46,725 nucleotides of DNA from Roseovarius gahaiensis (lineage in GTDB: Bacteria > Pseudomonadota > Alphaproteobacteria > Rhodobacterales > Rhodobacteraceae). Below the pieces are notes generated by a model. That model was not told the origin of the DNA, made no database searches, and saw nothing but the letters and a program-made list of their open reading frames with translations. Position numbers and translations under genes: made by a program. The DNA is taken from assembly GCF_011601345.1 (NCBI RefSeq), contig NZ_JAAORB010000021.1, forward strand, positions 1 to 46,725, given 5' to 3'. Shown piece after piece: positions 1 to 12,900 of this stretch. Position 1 is the stretch's first letter. Each line of letters opens with the position of its first letter.

Positions 1-7
1 ATATGCC

Positions 8-559
8 TCAAAAGCATGGAATCACAAAGCAAGCATCATGGGAATCCTGAATCTGATCAGGGGCGACACGCTCTAGATAGATGCGCAGCCACGGGGTATA
101 GATGTTTGGACGTTGACGGATGCGCTTTTCCAAATCCGCCATATCGATCCATTGCACATCCATCACCTCATCGCGATTAGGGGTGACGGGAATACGCGAC
201 CGCACACGGGTTACGAAAATGTCCACCACCTCGTGTTCTATAAGGCCGTCGCCAACATCGGCGCGATACTCGACCTGTTCGCGATACTGTAGAGGCAACC
301 CCTGCAGGCCCAGCTCCTCATCCAACCGTCTGGCGGCGCACGACACCGGGTCTTCGTCCCAATGAGGATGCGTACAGCAACTGTTCGCCTATAGACCGGG
401 GGTATGGTATTTGCCCATAGCGCGGCGCTGAAGCAGCACCTCGCGCCCATGCATCACGAAGACCGAGACCGCCTTGTGCCGCAGCCCTTCACGATGCGCT
501 TGCAGTTTTTCGACCGCGACAAGGTCGCCGCCCACCCATGTGGGGATCATCACAGTCAT
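8..559 (-). pseudogene. idi: Isopentenyl-diphosphate delta-isomerase, broken by an in-frame stop
   Basis: Idi interconverts IPP and DMAPP, feeding the phytyl/geranylgeranyl tail of bacteriochlorophyll and the carotenoids. Reading from an ATG at 559 (sharing ATGA with the bchP stop) gives a 183-codon Nudix-type Idi of normal length, but codon 57 (389-391) is TAG. The context is TPGL-stop-ANSCC, where the family has TPGLWAN, so a Trp codon TGG has become TAG. The predicted product is 56 residues and lacks the active-site Cys that follows in the SCCTHPHW segment. Downstream the frame stays open and well conserved (SCAARRLDEELGLQG, then a normal end at 8), which points to a recent lesion or a base-call error. 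Reinitiation at GTG 346 would also lack the Cys. The presence of dxs in the cluster implies the DXP route, where Idi is usually dispensable; that is inference. Confidence 0.85.
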
Positions 560-1740
560 GTATAGGCCTTTGGGACCAAGCGGGTCAGATGGGCGAGGTT
601 CTTGAGCCCGATCTTGAGATGCGCCATGGGTCGCGCCTTCACCAGCCGCTTGTTCATATACGCCTCAAACGTCAGACGCTGCACATCAACGTCATGGCAC
701 AGCGACACGAAACGTTCGCGCCTCTCGTCGGATTTGTAATAGGCGTTCTGCATCGAGGCCAGCACTCGGAACACAGTCTTGTGCTCGCGCATGAAAAGCT
801 GCCGGGCAAGGCGCAGGTCTTTGACCCGCCCCGACGTCAGACAGGCCGCCGCGGCGGTGGCGGCCACGCGCCCCCCGGCCATGGCGTAATAAATCCCCTC
901 GCCCGAACTGGGCGCGACGACACCGGCGGCATCCCCGGCCAGCACGACATCGTGGCCATTGTCCCAACGCTCAAGCGGTTTGAGCGGAATGGGCGCGCCT
1001 TCACGCCGGATGGTCGGGCAATCGGCAAGGCCACTGGCGATGCGCAGATCGGCCGTCGCCTTTTTCAGATCCACCTCGCGCACAAGCGAGCCCATGCCCA
1101 CGCTGGCCTTTTGCCCGTGCGGGAAAACCCAGCCATAAAAATCTGGCGAAATACGGCCATCATAGATCACATCGCAGCGGTCCGGGTGATAATCCCCCAC
1201 CGCGGCAGGGGCCTCGATAATCTCGTGGTAGGCAATCACATAAGGGATGCAGTCGCCGCCCGGCACCTCGTCACGCGCCACGTTTGAACGGGCGCCATCC
1301 GCGCCGATCACCAGCTTGGTGGTGAGGCGGGTTTCTTCGCCGCTAACCTTGTCGCGATACACCACGGCCGAGCCAGTCCCATCGCGGTCGATCCGCAGAT
1401 AGGTGCCCGTCAGCCGCACAGCCCCGGCGCCGGCTGCACGCTCGCGCAGGAATTCATCGAAATCCTCACGATCAACCATCCCGACAAAGCCGTTTTCAAT
1501 CGGGATATCCACACGGCGTCCAGTGGGCGAGATCATCCGCGCGGTGGTGATCTTGGCAACCAAAAAATCCTCGGGGATATCAAAATCAGCGATCAGGCGC
1601 GGCGGGATGGCCCCACCACAGGGCTTGATCCGCCCGGCCTTGTCCAGCAGCGCCACCTTTCGGCCCGAGCGGGCCAGATCCTCGGCCGCGGTGGCCCCGG
1701 AAGGCCCACCCCCTACGACAACGACATCATATTCAGCCAT
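556..1740 (-). CDS. bchP: Geranylgeranyl diphosphate/bacteriochlorophyll reductase
   Basis: BchP reduces three double bonds of the geranylgeranyl tail to phytyl, using NADPH and FAD. The 394-residue protein has an N-terminal Rossmann FAD motif (VVVGGGPSGA, about residues 7-16), the CGGAIPP segment at 41-47, the GADGARSN segment at 146-153, and the second FAD-contact motif GDAAGVVAPSSGEG at 269-282, all typical of the geranylgeranyl reductase family. Length is normal. It lies between bch2 (1744 stop, 3 bp upstream) and the broken idi, whose ATG overlaps this stop. The order bchG-bch2-bchP-idi is the standard PGC arrangement, so translation is probably coupled along the operon. Confidence 0.97.
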   Translation of the reverse strand: MAEYDVVVVGGGPSGATAAEDLARSGRKVALLDKAGRIKPCGGAIPPRLIADFDIPEDFLVAKITTARMISPTGRRVDIPIENGFVGMVDREDFDEFLRERAAGAGAVRLTGTYLRIDRDGTGSAVVYRDKVSGEETRLTTKLVIGADGARSNVARDEVPGGDCIPYVIAYHEIIEAPAAVGDYHPDRCDVIYDGRISPDFYGWVFPHGQKASVGMGSLVREVDLKKATADLRIASGLADCPTIRREGAPIPLKPLERWDNGHDVVLAGDAAGVVAPSSGEGIYYAMAGGRVAATAAAACLTSGRVKDLRLARQLFMREHKTVFRVLASMQNAYYKSDERRERFVSLCHDVDVQRLTFEAYMNKRLVKARPMAHLKIGLKNLAHLTRLVPKAYT

Positions 1741-1743
1741 GAT

Positions 1744-3033
1744 CTATTCCCCCAGAACGATAATTGCATTGCGGCCCTGGCGGTGTTCGATCACCCGCAT
1801 GGCCATGAGGGCCGCCAGCACGAAAAGCGCCGCTTCAGCCAAGAAAACTGCGCCAAAGGCTGCGGCGTCCTGCCCCGATGCCACGCGCATCACATCCACG
1901 GCGGCGGCGCCGACCAGCCCGCCAAACCCGGCTGCAATGGCTTGCGCCGCGCCCCACAGGCCCATGCGCGTGCCTTCACGCGCGCCGCGCCCTTTACCCG
2001 CCAGCGCCATCATCGACCCGATGGCGGCCACGGCAAACATGCCATTGAAAAATCCAAGCGTTACGACCGCGCCGATCAACGCCTTGGCAAAGCCCACCTG
2101 CCCCAGACCGGTGATGACAGTCAAACTGACCGCTGACCCAAGGCAGCCCGCAACAACCCAGTGCCGAAGTGAGCCGATACGAAGGCCGGTCGCGGCGATG
2201 CCAACGGTGAGCATTCCAAGGAAAACCCCGCCGTTCTGCGCCCCGCTGAGCGAGGTGGATTGCCCGGGCGTGAAGCCAAAGACCAGCCCGGCATAGGGTT
2301 CGAGTATCAACTCCTGCATGAAATAGGCTGTCATTGACAGGAAAACGAAGATGGTGAAAAAGCGCGCCTCGGGTTCGGCCCAGACCTCGCGCAGACCGTC
2401 GATCAAGCGGGGGGTGTCGCTATGGCGAGCGGGGGCTTTGACACCGCGCTCAATGCCCCAAACCGCCAGCGTTGTCAGCGCGACCGCCCCGGTACAGACG
2501 ATCCCCACGATCTTCAGCAGAAGCTGCGGCGTGTAAGGATCAAGGAATGCACCCACGCTGCCTGCGGTCACGGCGATGCCCGCAATCATCATAAGCCAAG
2601 TGATCGTGGCGGCCGCCGGGCGACGGTGCGGCGCGGTGGCCGTGGCCAAAAGCGCCAGAAGCGATGTACCCGACGCCCCAACACCCACACCGATCAAGGC
2701 ATAGGCAAGGAGCGACAGGGTCAAACCCACGGCATAGGACGTCTCAAACAACACGACCCCCTGCGCCGCGCCATAGGCCCCAAAGGCCAGCGCCGCCATG
2801 CCGCCGATAATCCAACGGGTCCGATGCCCGCCTGCGTCTGACAAAAAGCCCCAGTTGGGGCGGGTAATTTGGATGCCATAGTGTAGCGCCACCAGCGCAC
2901 CGGGCAGGACAGCGGGCAATGCAAGCTCCACCACCATCAGGCGGTTGAGCGTCGAGGTCGTCAGGACCACCACCGCCCCAAGCGCCATTTGCACAAGGCC
3001 CAGACGGATAATCAACAGCCAATTCAAGGTCAT
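1744..3033 (-). CDS. PucC-family transporter-like protein (Bch2, orf428 type)
   Basis: Member of the PucC/LhaA branch of the major facilitator superfamily; these integral membrane proteins are thought to help deliver pigment or assemble light-harvesting complexes. The 429-residue protein is a string of hydrophobic segments (about 12 predicted by eye) starting with MTLNWLLIIRLGLVQMALG and the family motif TSTLNRLMVVELALPA. The start at 3033 is chosen because its ATG overlaps the bchG stop (ATGA) and because it gives the same size as orf428 of Rhodobacter capsulatus, which occupies the same place between bchG and bchP. A longer upstream extension would run out of frame through bchG and is rejected. 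It is paralogous to lhaA at 15311; exact role not shown by sequence. Confidence 0.93.
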   Translation of the reverse strand: MTLNWLLIIRLGLVQMALGAVVVLTTSTLNRLMVVELALPAVLPGALVALHYGIQITRPNWGFLSDAGGHRTRWIIGGMAALAFGAYGAAQGVVLFETSYAVGLTLSLLAYALIGVGVGASGTSLLALLATATAPHRRPAAATITWLMMIAGIAVTAGSVGAFLDPYTPQLLLKIVGIVCTGAVALTTLAVWGIERGVKAPARHSDTPRLIDGLREVWAEPEARFFTIFVFLSMTAYFMQELILEPYAGLVFGFTPGQSTSLSGAQNGGVFLGMLTVGIAATGLRIGSLRHWVVAGCLGSAVSLTVITGLGQVGFAKALIGAVVTLGFFNGMFAVAAIGSMMALAGKGRGAREGTRMGLWGAAQAIAAGFGGLVGAAAVDVMRVASGQDAAAFGAVFLAEAALFVLAALMAMRVIEHRQGRNAIIVLGE

Positions 3034-3941
3034 GGCGTCCCCTCCATCGTGCGCAGGGCAAAGGCGGCGATCATCATGCCGCTGACATAGAGGGTGACGC
3101 CAGTGGCATTGTACCACGGCGCGCGACCTTTGGGATCACTAAGCAAAATACGCATCGCCCAAAGCTGTGCGGCCACAAGCGCCGCGATGGCCAAGGCGTG
3201 ATAAGGACGATCCCATGCAACCAGCAAAACGATAACCAAGAGTTGCGGAAGCGCCATGACCCAACAGGCCATGCGCGCCGCGCGTTCCGGGCCGAGGGTC
3301 ACGGGAAGCGAGTTGACGCCGGTTTGCCGGTCCCCCTCCAAGGCCTTGAAATCATTGAGAGTCATAATGCCATGCGCCCCAAGCGCATAGAGCAGCGCAA
3401 GGATGACCGCCGGAAACGACGGCGCCCCGGCGGACAACACGGCAGCACCAGTGAACCACGGCAGGCCTTCATAGCAAAGACCCACAAGCCCCGGCCCCCA
3501 GATACCCGACTTCTTGAGTCGAACGGGTTCAGCGGAATAGGCCCAAGCTGCCAAAACCCCAAAGACGGTCGCACCGCCCCCCCATGGCCCAAGGGTGGCC
3601 CCAAGAGCCAAGGCCAGAACACTCATCATCAGGGCGATCCAAAGGCCCCAACGGCCCGGAATGGCGCCAGACGGAATTGGGCGGTTGGGTTCATTTATGG
3701 CATCGACATGCCGGTCACACCAATCGTTGGCAGCCTGGCTCATACCGCAGACAACCGGGCCGGCGAGGATCATACCGGTCAAAACTGCGACAGGCGCCGA
3801 ACTCAACGGCACCCCTGACGCAATGACACCACACAGATACGCCCATATCGGCGGGAACCATGTGATCGGCTTGATCAGGGTAAGCATGGCGCGCGGGTGC
3901 GGATAGCGAGGCGACGGATGTATATCAAATCTGACACTCAT
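3030..3941 (-). CDS. bchG: Bacteriochlorophyll synthase
   Basis: BchG is the membrane prenyltransferase (UbiA superfamily) that esterifies bacteriochlorophyllide a with geranylgeranyl diphosphate. The 303-residue protein has the first Asp-rich prenyl-diphosphate motif NDWCDRHVDAINEPNRP starting near residue 72 and a second, NDFKALEGDRQTG, with multiple hydrophobic helices. I place the start at ATG 3941 (MSVRFDIHPSPR), matching the family N-terminus, rather than at the GTG at 3962. No Shine-Dalgarno is visible; a PpsR-type palindrome ends 2 bp upstream of the ATG. Translation may be leaderless or depend on read-through from ppsR. The stop overlaps the ATG of bch2. Confidence 0.95.
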   Translation of the reverse strand: MSVRFDIHPSPRYPHPRAMLTLIKPITWFPPIWAYLCGVIASGVPLSSAPVAVLTGMILAGPVVCGMSQAANDWCDRHVDAINEPNRPIPSGAIPGRWGLWIALMMSVLALALGATLGPWGGGATVFGVLAAWAYSAEPVRLKKSGIWGPGLVGLCYEGLPWFTGAAVLSAGAPSFPAVILALLYALGAHGIMTLNDFKALEGDRQTGVNSLPVTLGPERAARMACWVMALPQLLVIVLLVAWDRPYHALAIAALVAAQLWAMRILLSDPKGRAPWYNATGVTLYVSGMMIAAFALRTMEGTP

Positions 3942-3943
3942 GG

Positions 3944-3961
3944 TGTCAATTAAACTATACA
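3944..3961. promoter_or_regulatory. PpsR/CrtJ-type operator next to bchG start
   Basis: Perfect TGT-N12-ACA palindrome (TGTCAATTAAACTATACA on the plus strand) in the 73-bp gap between ppsR and bchG, only 2 bp from the bchG ATG. It contains a TTGACA-like box on the bchG strand. The motif is the known binding sequence of PpsR/CrtJ; function here is inferred. Confidence 0.75.
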
Positions 3962-4014
3962 CTCAGCGTTTTTGAAAGAGGTTTGTTTGCCACAGGTCGG
4001 GCGGCGCGCGGCGC

Positions 4015-5415
4015 TCAGTCGTCCTTGTCGGAATTCACAAGCCCATGCTTGCGTAGCTTGACGTAAAGACTCTGACGCGACAGGCCCAGCATCTGCGCGG
4101 CAGCCACGCGGTTATTGTTGGTGATCTGCACCGCGGTTTCGATGCACATTTTCTCAACCACATCCGAGGTGGCCGACACCAGATCCTTGAGCGAAGCCGT
4201 CCCGACCAAATCCATGACGTTGCGCATCGCCTCTTCGCTGACAATGGCGTTTGCATCCTCAACATCAGGCAGTTGATTCGAGGACACATCGCGAACGATC
4301 AGCCCGAATCCCAACTCGCCACCGCGTTGGCGCAATCTGGAAATCGAAATATCTACGGGTGTCCGATTGCCAAAGGCGCTTTTGAGCTGTGCCGAATAAT
4401 GGCGGATAGGACCCTTTTTTGCCGCGCTTTCCAGCAACAGCTTGAGGTCAACCGACCCGCGCATCAAAAACTCGGACAACGATTGGTCTTGAACGTCACG
4501 CAGTTGCATCGCGTCGACCATGACAAGGAAAGCCTCATTGGCTTCGCGCACGAAACCCTTGCCGTCAATCAAAACGATTGCGTCGGCCGAGGCGGCGTAA
4601 AGCGACGCAAGCCAATGCGCGAACTCTGGGCCTGTAGCATCGTTGTCGTCGGTCGGCTCAATCACGCAGAGCAGCAAAGATTCCCCCGCCGCGCGGAAAA
4701 ACATGGGCCGAAGGTTGAAAACCCGCCCATTGCGGCGCGACACGGCCTCAACCGTACGGGCCGACTCGGCATTGGCCGCGCTTTGCATGGCTTCCATGAA
4801 TTCGCCGCGCCGCCGCCCCTCAAAGGTTTGCGACATGATATTGCCGGTCAGTGTATCGGGATTACTGCCAAGAAGGCTTGCAGCGGCCGAGTTTATATTG
4901 CGAATACGGGCCTTTTCGGGCTCGACAATGATGAAAGGTGTTTCCGATTGCTCAAGCACCACGCGAAACAGCGTTTGCTCACTTCTAAGAAGCTGCTGAT
5001 CGCGCTCGCGGGCAAGCTGTTCGTGCACAAGACGCTGCTGAACCTCGGCCAGGGGCTGCATATCGCGACCGATAAGCAAAACCTCACCAGCATCGCCAAT
5101 CCGGTGAAGGGTGTAACGAACCGGGAACTCCCATGTAGCGTTGTCCATGTGATTGAGTTCGATGGCGCGCACGGCCCCATCCGCGGACTTCGACAACTCG
5201 GCCAGACGGTCGGTGAACTTGATCGCACTGTCCGACGTCAGGAAGTTCTTGAAAGGCCGCCCGACCCAATGATCGAGACAGCCGAGTGCAGGGCTTTCGG
5301 GATTGACTGAAATACCTTGAATGGTGTCACCTGCATCCATGTAGACGGCAATATCCGACGACTGCTCTAGGATATTCCCAGCAGATCCCACGTCGGGCAA
5401 GCCCCCGGCGCGCAT
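4015..5415 (-). CDS. ppsR: Redox- and light-responsive repressor of photosynthesis genes
   Basis: PpsR (CrtJ) represses bch, crt and puf promoters under aerobic conditions by binding TGT-N12-ACA. The start at ATG 5415 gives 466 residues, close to the Rhodobacter protein. An N-terminal region and two PAS domains (about 150-250 and 265-380), a glutamine-rich linker helix near 125-150, and a C-terminal Fis-type helix-turn-helix (about 429-458, with NNNRVAAAQMLGLSRQSLY) are visible. Cys250 and Cys424 match the two redox-active cysteines of R. sphaeroides PpsR (251 and 424). A TTG at 5487 overlapping the aerR stop is an alternative start, but it would place the operator at 5435-5452 inside the gene. 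That operator suggests autoregulation. Confidence 0.95.
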   Translation of the reverse strand: MRAGGLPDVGSAGNILEQSSDIAVYMDAGDTIQGISVNPESPALGCLDHWVGRPFKNFLTSDSAIKFTDRLAELSKSADGAVRAIELNHMDNATWEFPVRYTLHRIGDAGEVLLIGRDMQPLAEVQQRLVHEQLARERDQQLLRSEQTLFRVVLEQSETPFIIVEPEKARIRNINSAAASLLGSNPDTLTGNIMSQTFEGRRRGEFMEAMQSAANAESARTVEAVSRRNGRVFNLRPMFFRAAGESLLLCVIEPTDDNDATGPEFAHWLASLYAASADAIVLIDGKGFVREANEAFLVMVDAMQLRDVQDQSLSEFLMRGSVDLKLLLESAAKKGPIRHYSAQLKSAFGNRTPVDISISRLRQRGGELGFGLIVRDVSSNQLPDVEDANAIVSEEAMRNVMDLVGTASLKDLVSATSDVVEKMCIETAVQITNNNRVAAAQMLGLSRQSLYVKLRKHGLVNSDKDD

Positions 5416-5434
5416 TCGCTCTGATGTCCGACTC

Positions 5435-5452
5435 TGTCTCGTCAAGTTTACA
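5435..5452. promoter_or_regulatory. PpsR-type operator upstream of ppsR
   Basis: Perfect TGT-N12-ACA (TGTCTCGTCAAGTTTACA on the plus strand), 20 bp upstream of the ppsR ATG and inside the 68-bp aerR-ppsR spacer. It implies that ppsR may have its own, self-repressed promoter besides read-through from aerR. The inner bases are less symmetric than at the other sites, so confidence is lower. Confidence 0.6.
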
Positions 5453-5483
5453 CCTCGGTAAGCCAAGCCAAAGGCTTGGGCTT

Positions 5484-6281
5484 TCAAGCGTCAAGCAGCG
5501 CCGAACCCGCAACCGTTGACAGCTCTGCCCGCTCTACAGCCTCGCGAACCGACTTTACTGCGAAATCCGCTCCGGTGACTCGCTCAACCGCCTCAGCGTC
5601 TTCAACCGCAAAGCCTCCGATCGCTATTGGCGGGCAATGCTCAACTTTAGTTTTCAGGTATTCAACTATCTTCCTGCACTTTTCAACCGATTTCGGTGTT
5701 GCCGCAGTAATGCCTAGCAAAGAAAACCCACTTGTTTCTATTAAAGCGGCAATTTCCTCATCTTCAAGGCCAATGGCCATATGAACCCACAAACCGTGAC
5801 GGCGGAACTGATCGGCGGCCACGAAGGCCCCAAGCGAATGGTTTTCAAAATTGGGCACGATCATCAGAACAGATTGGCCAAGCGGTATACTGCGGGTGAG
5901 CCAGCCCGCCTCGCCTGGCTGTGCTTTATTGCGGAACAGGGCCTGCAAGCGCGCCGCGCCCACGGTAACATCGACAAAGCTGGCCTTGTCGCCGACCCAC
6001 ATCTCGCCAAGAAATCTTGACACGGCGGGAATATACTTCTGAAACACCTCTTCGGAAGACACCCCCGACGCGACAAGCGAAGATATCGCCGCATGGTGGC
6101 TTGTCTCAGATTCTGAGATCATCGCCTCGGCAAGGTAGGCAACCCATTCCTCCCGCGATCGAGGCTTGTCAGATTGAGATTTGGATAGAACCGATCGCAA
6201 GGCGGATTCGACCAGAAATCTGATCGCTGGCTCACGTTTCTGGCTGATCCCCGAGCCGCTATTCCCGTTCTCTTCTCCCAT
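5484..6281 (-). CDS. aerR: Cobalamin-binding antirepressor AerR/PpaA
   Basis: AerR/PpaA binds (hydroxo)cobalamin in a light-dependent way and antagonises PpsR/CrtJ. The 265-residue protein has a helical N-terminal half followed by a B12-binding Rossmann domain. The motif NFENHSLG (residues 144-151) carries His148, matching the cobalamin-coordinating His145 of R. capsulatus AerR, and the GITAATPKS and AIGGFAVEDA loops follow. The start at 6281 is preceded by GGGAGGAG at good distance; an upstream ATG-less extension to 6338 has no ribosome site. It lies directly upstream of ppsR (same strand), the usual pairing, with the promoter region shared with divergent bchF. Confidence 0.93.
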   Translation of the reverse strand: MGEENGNSGSGISQKREPAIRFLVESALRSVLSKSQSDKPRSREEWVAYLAEAMISESETSHHAAISSLVASGVSSEEVFQKYIPAVSRFLGEMWVGDKASFVDVTVGAARLQALFRNKAQPGEAGWLTRSIPLGQSVLMIVPNFENHSLGAFVAADQFRRHGLWVHMAIGLEDEEIAALIETSGFSLLGITAATPKSVEKCRKIVEYLKTKVEHCPPIAIGGFAVEDAEAVERVTGADFAVKSVREAVERAELSTVAGSALLDA

Positions 6282-6372
6282 GCGCTCCTCCCATGGCCGC
6301 ACTTTGATGCCGTTATACACGACACCGAATAATTGCACTCTTAGGTTTAAGTCTGCTTAGGGCTGGATCAAA

Positions 6373-6390
6373 TGTCAATTTTTATTGACA
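6373..6390. promoter_or_regulatory. PpsR-type operator, aerR side
   Basis: Near-perfect palindrome TGTCAATTTTTATTGACA, the best match in the window to the PpsR/CrtJ consensus. It lies 92 bp upstream of the aerR start, and its minus strand contains TTGACA that could serve as a -35 box. Confidence 0.85.
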
Positions 6391-6545
6391 TGCCAAACGC
6401 CTGAGTGGAACCAAATCACTGGGATCACCGACAATTTCTTGCAAACCGGCGCAAACGCCAGAAACGCCGCCCCGATCCTCCCCCCAACCCGCGAAACACA
6501 CCGGCAATATGACAACCAATATAGACAGATCATGATTTTCTAATG

Positions 6546-6563
6546 TGTAAATTTCAATTGACA
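6546..6563. promoter_or_regulatory. PpsR-type operator, bchF side
   Basis: TGTAAATTTCAATTGACA, 59 bp upstream of the bchF ATG and overlapping the TTGACA of the proposed bchF promoter. It is 155 bp from the other site in this gap; PpsR is known to bind paired sites cooperatively, including distant ones. Confidence 0.85.
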
Positions 6564-6621
6564 CTTTCACCCTGAAAGCCATAGCATCGAATGACAAGAT
6601 ATCGGCTTTTCGAGGGACCAA

Positions 6622-9920
<3,299 letters not shown>

Positions 9921-9931
<11 letters not shown>

Positions 9932-12900
9932 CGTGGTCATAAACCCGGGCACCCTGCCCTATCGCGTGGTGATCCTGACATTGGACAGTCACGCGGCGGG
10001 GCCTTTTGCGCGTGTCGCCGAGCGGATGGCCGAGGATTTTCCTGGGCTGGAAATCAGCGTGCACGCCGCCGCCGAGTGGGGCGAGTGCGACGCTGCACTG
10101 GCCCGGGCGCGGGCGGCGATTGCCAGCGCCGATATCGTGGTCGCGAACTTGCTGTTCCTCGAAGAGCATATCAACGCCATCCTGCCCGACCTCGAGGCGC
10201 GTCGCGATCATTGCGACGCCATGGCCGGGATCATCGCCGATGGTCAGATCGTGAAATGCACCCGCATGGGCACGCTGGACATGGCCGCACCGGAGAGCGG
10301 CACCCGCAAGCTATTGAAAAAGCTGCGCGGGGGTGGCAAATCCGGCGGCGCGGGGCCGGCCAAATCGGATGACGGCGCGCGAAAAATGCGCATGTTGCGT
10401 CGGCTGCCGCGTATCCTCAAGCTGATCCCGGGCAAGGCGCAGGACCTGCGCGCATGGTGCCTGGTCATGCAGTATTGGCTGGGGGCGTCGGACGACAATA
10501 TCGAGGCGATGGTGCGGTTCCTGATCTCGCGCTATTGTCACCGCGAGGATTGGCGCGGCCTGCGTGCGCCCGCGCCGCTGGAATACCCAGAAACCGGGCT
10601 TTACCATCCTGATCTCGAGGCCCGGATCACCACCGATCCCGCCGATCTTCCACACTGCGCGGCTCCAAATGGCACCGTCGGGCTTTTGATGATGCGCAGC
10701 TATGTGCTGGCGGGCGATACGGCACATTACGATGCGGTAATCCGCGCGCTGGAGGCTCAGGGGCTAAAGGTTCTGCCCGCCTTTGCCGGGGGGCTGGATG
10801 GTCGCCCCGCGATCGAGCGGTTCTTCCGCGATACAAACGGTGTCAAGATCGACGCACTGTTGTCGCTGACCGGGTTCAGCCTTGTCGGCGGCCCTGCGTA
10901 TAATGACAACGACGCGGCCATCAAGGTGCTTCAAGACCTCGATGTCCCCTATGTGGCCGCGCATCCACTGGAGTTTCAGACGCTGGATCAATGGGCCAAT
11001 TCTGCCCAAGGCCTTGGCCCCATCGAAACGACGATGCTGATCGCCCTGCCCGAACTCGACGGGGCCACAATGCCGACCGTCTTTGCCGGGCGTCATGGCG
11101 CAGAAGGGTGCAACGGATGCGCCCGCACCTGCCCTGCCACCTCGATCGTCAAGGCGATGGCCCCCTGCCCCGAGCGGGTCGAGGTTCTGGCCAGCCGTGT
11201 CGCGCGACAAGCCACACTGCACCGTGCCAAAATGGCCGAGCGCCGGGTGGGTATCGTGCTCTTTGACTTCCCGCCCAACGCCGGCGCGGCGGGCACGGCG
11301 GCTTACCTGGATGTTTTCACCTCGCTTTACAACACGCTGCACGCCATGGCGGCGCGCGGCTATGATCTGACCCCGCCCCAAAGCGTCGAAGCCCTGCGCG
11401 CCATCGTGCTTGAAGGCACGGCACAGCAATATGGCCAGGAGGCCAATGTCGCGGCCCATGTCGGTGCCGAAGAGATGGTGCGCAATACCGCGTGGCTGGA
11501 CGAGATCGAGGCACAATGGGGCGCGGCGCCGGGGCGTGTGCAATCGGACGGTCGCGGCGTTTTCGTACTTGGGGCACAGTTCGGCAATGTCTTTGTCGGA
11601 TTGCAGCCGGCCTTTGGCTATGAAGGCGACCCGATGCGCCTTTTGTTCGAGCGTGGCTTTGCCCCAACCCATGCATTCGCACAGTTCTACCTGTGGCTGC
11701 GGCACTCGTTCAAAGCCGATGTGCTGCTGCATTTCGGGATGCATGGCGCGCTGGAATTCATGCCGGGCAAGCAAACCGGGCCGGGGGCCGCGTGCTGGCC
11801 CGACCGGCTGATCGGTGACATGCCGAATGTCTATCTTTACGCCTCCAACAACCCGTCCGAGGCGACGCTGGCCAAGCGCCGCTCGGGCGCTGTAACAGTC
11901 AGCCACTTGACCCCGCCTCTGGCCACGTCCGGTCTTTACAAGGCGCTGGCAGAGTTGAAAGACAGCCTGACGCGCTGGCGCGAAATGGCGCCGGGGACCC
12001 CCGAACGCGGTGACATCGAAGTCCTGATCGCCGAACAAGCCGAGGCCGCCGACATGGCCGGACACCCGCCCGAGGCCTTGTGGTTGCGCCTTTTGGAAAC
12101 CGAAGAAGCGCTGATCCCCGAAGGGCTGCATGTGCTTGGCCGGACGATGGATGCCGAGTCGCGCACTGAATATCTGGACCTGATGGCGCAGGCAGACCTC
12201 GAAACGCGCAGCCGCGTGGACGCGCATTTGCAGACCGACAGCGAAATTCCCGGCCTGCTACATGCCCTCGAGGGGCGCTATACCCCGCCGGTGCCGGGCG
12301 GGGATTTGATCCGCTCGCCCGAGGTTCTGCCGACCGGGCGCAACATCCATGCCTTTGACCCGTTCCGCATGCCCACTGCCTTTGCGTGCCGCGAAGGGGC
12401 CAAGCAGGCGCAGCTTTTGTTGGACACTCACAAGCGCCTGCCGCGCAGTGTGGCACTGGTTCTTTGGGGGTCCGACAATATCAAATCCGATGGCACGCCA
12501 CTGGCGCAGGCCCTGTCATTGATCGGGGCCGAACCGCGCTTTGACAGCTTCGGGCGGCTTTGCGGGGCCGACCTTGTGCCGCTGGAACAATTGGGCCGCC
12601 CACGCATCGACGTGATCATGACGCTATCGGGCATTTTCCGCGACCTGCTGCCTTTGCAAACCAAGCTTCTGGCCGAGGCCGCCCTGAAGGCGGCCACGGC
12701 GGATGAGCCGCTGGACCAGAACTTCATCCGCGCCCATGCGCTGGCCTATGCGGAAAAAATCGGCTGTGACATGGAAACCGCCGCCTTGCGGGTCTTTTCC
12801 AATGCCGAGGGGGCCTATGGGTCCAACGTCAACCAACTGGTCGACAGTTCGGCCTTTGGCGACGAGGATGAACTGGCCGATGCCTATGAGGCGCGCAAAA

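Larger units (their letters stand above)
6282..6621. promoter_or_regulatory. Divergent aerR / bchF regulatory region
   Basis: 340 bp without a supported gene. It is AT-rich compared with its flanks and contains two perfect PpsR palindromes (6373-6390 and 6546-6563). A TTGACA box (6558-6563) followed after 18 bp by TAGCAT (6582-6587) is a plausible sigma-70 promoter for bchF, and the operator covers its -35 box. Short ORFs here have no coding character. Confidence 0.7.

Noticed and set aside
1403..2296. Plus-strand ORF across bchP and bch2
   Set aside because: Low-complexity Pro/Ser/Arg product, opposite two recognised genes.
5416..5487. ppsR start at TTG 5487 (overlapping the aerR stop)
   Set aside because: It would add 24 residues absent from the family and put the PpsR operator inside the coding region; ATG 5415 gives the usual length and cysteine positions.
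10764..12227. 487-codon minus-strand ORF opposite bchH
   Set aside because: Codon-position GC artefact of bchH; the bchH protein is intact and conserved across it.
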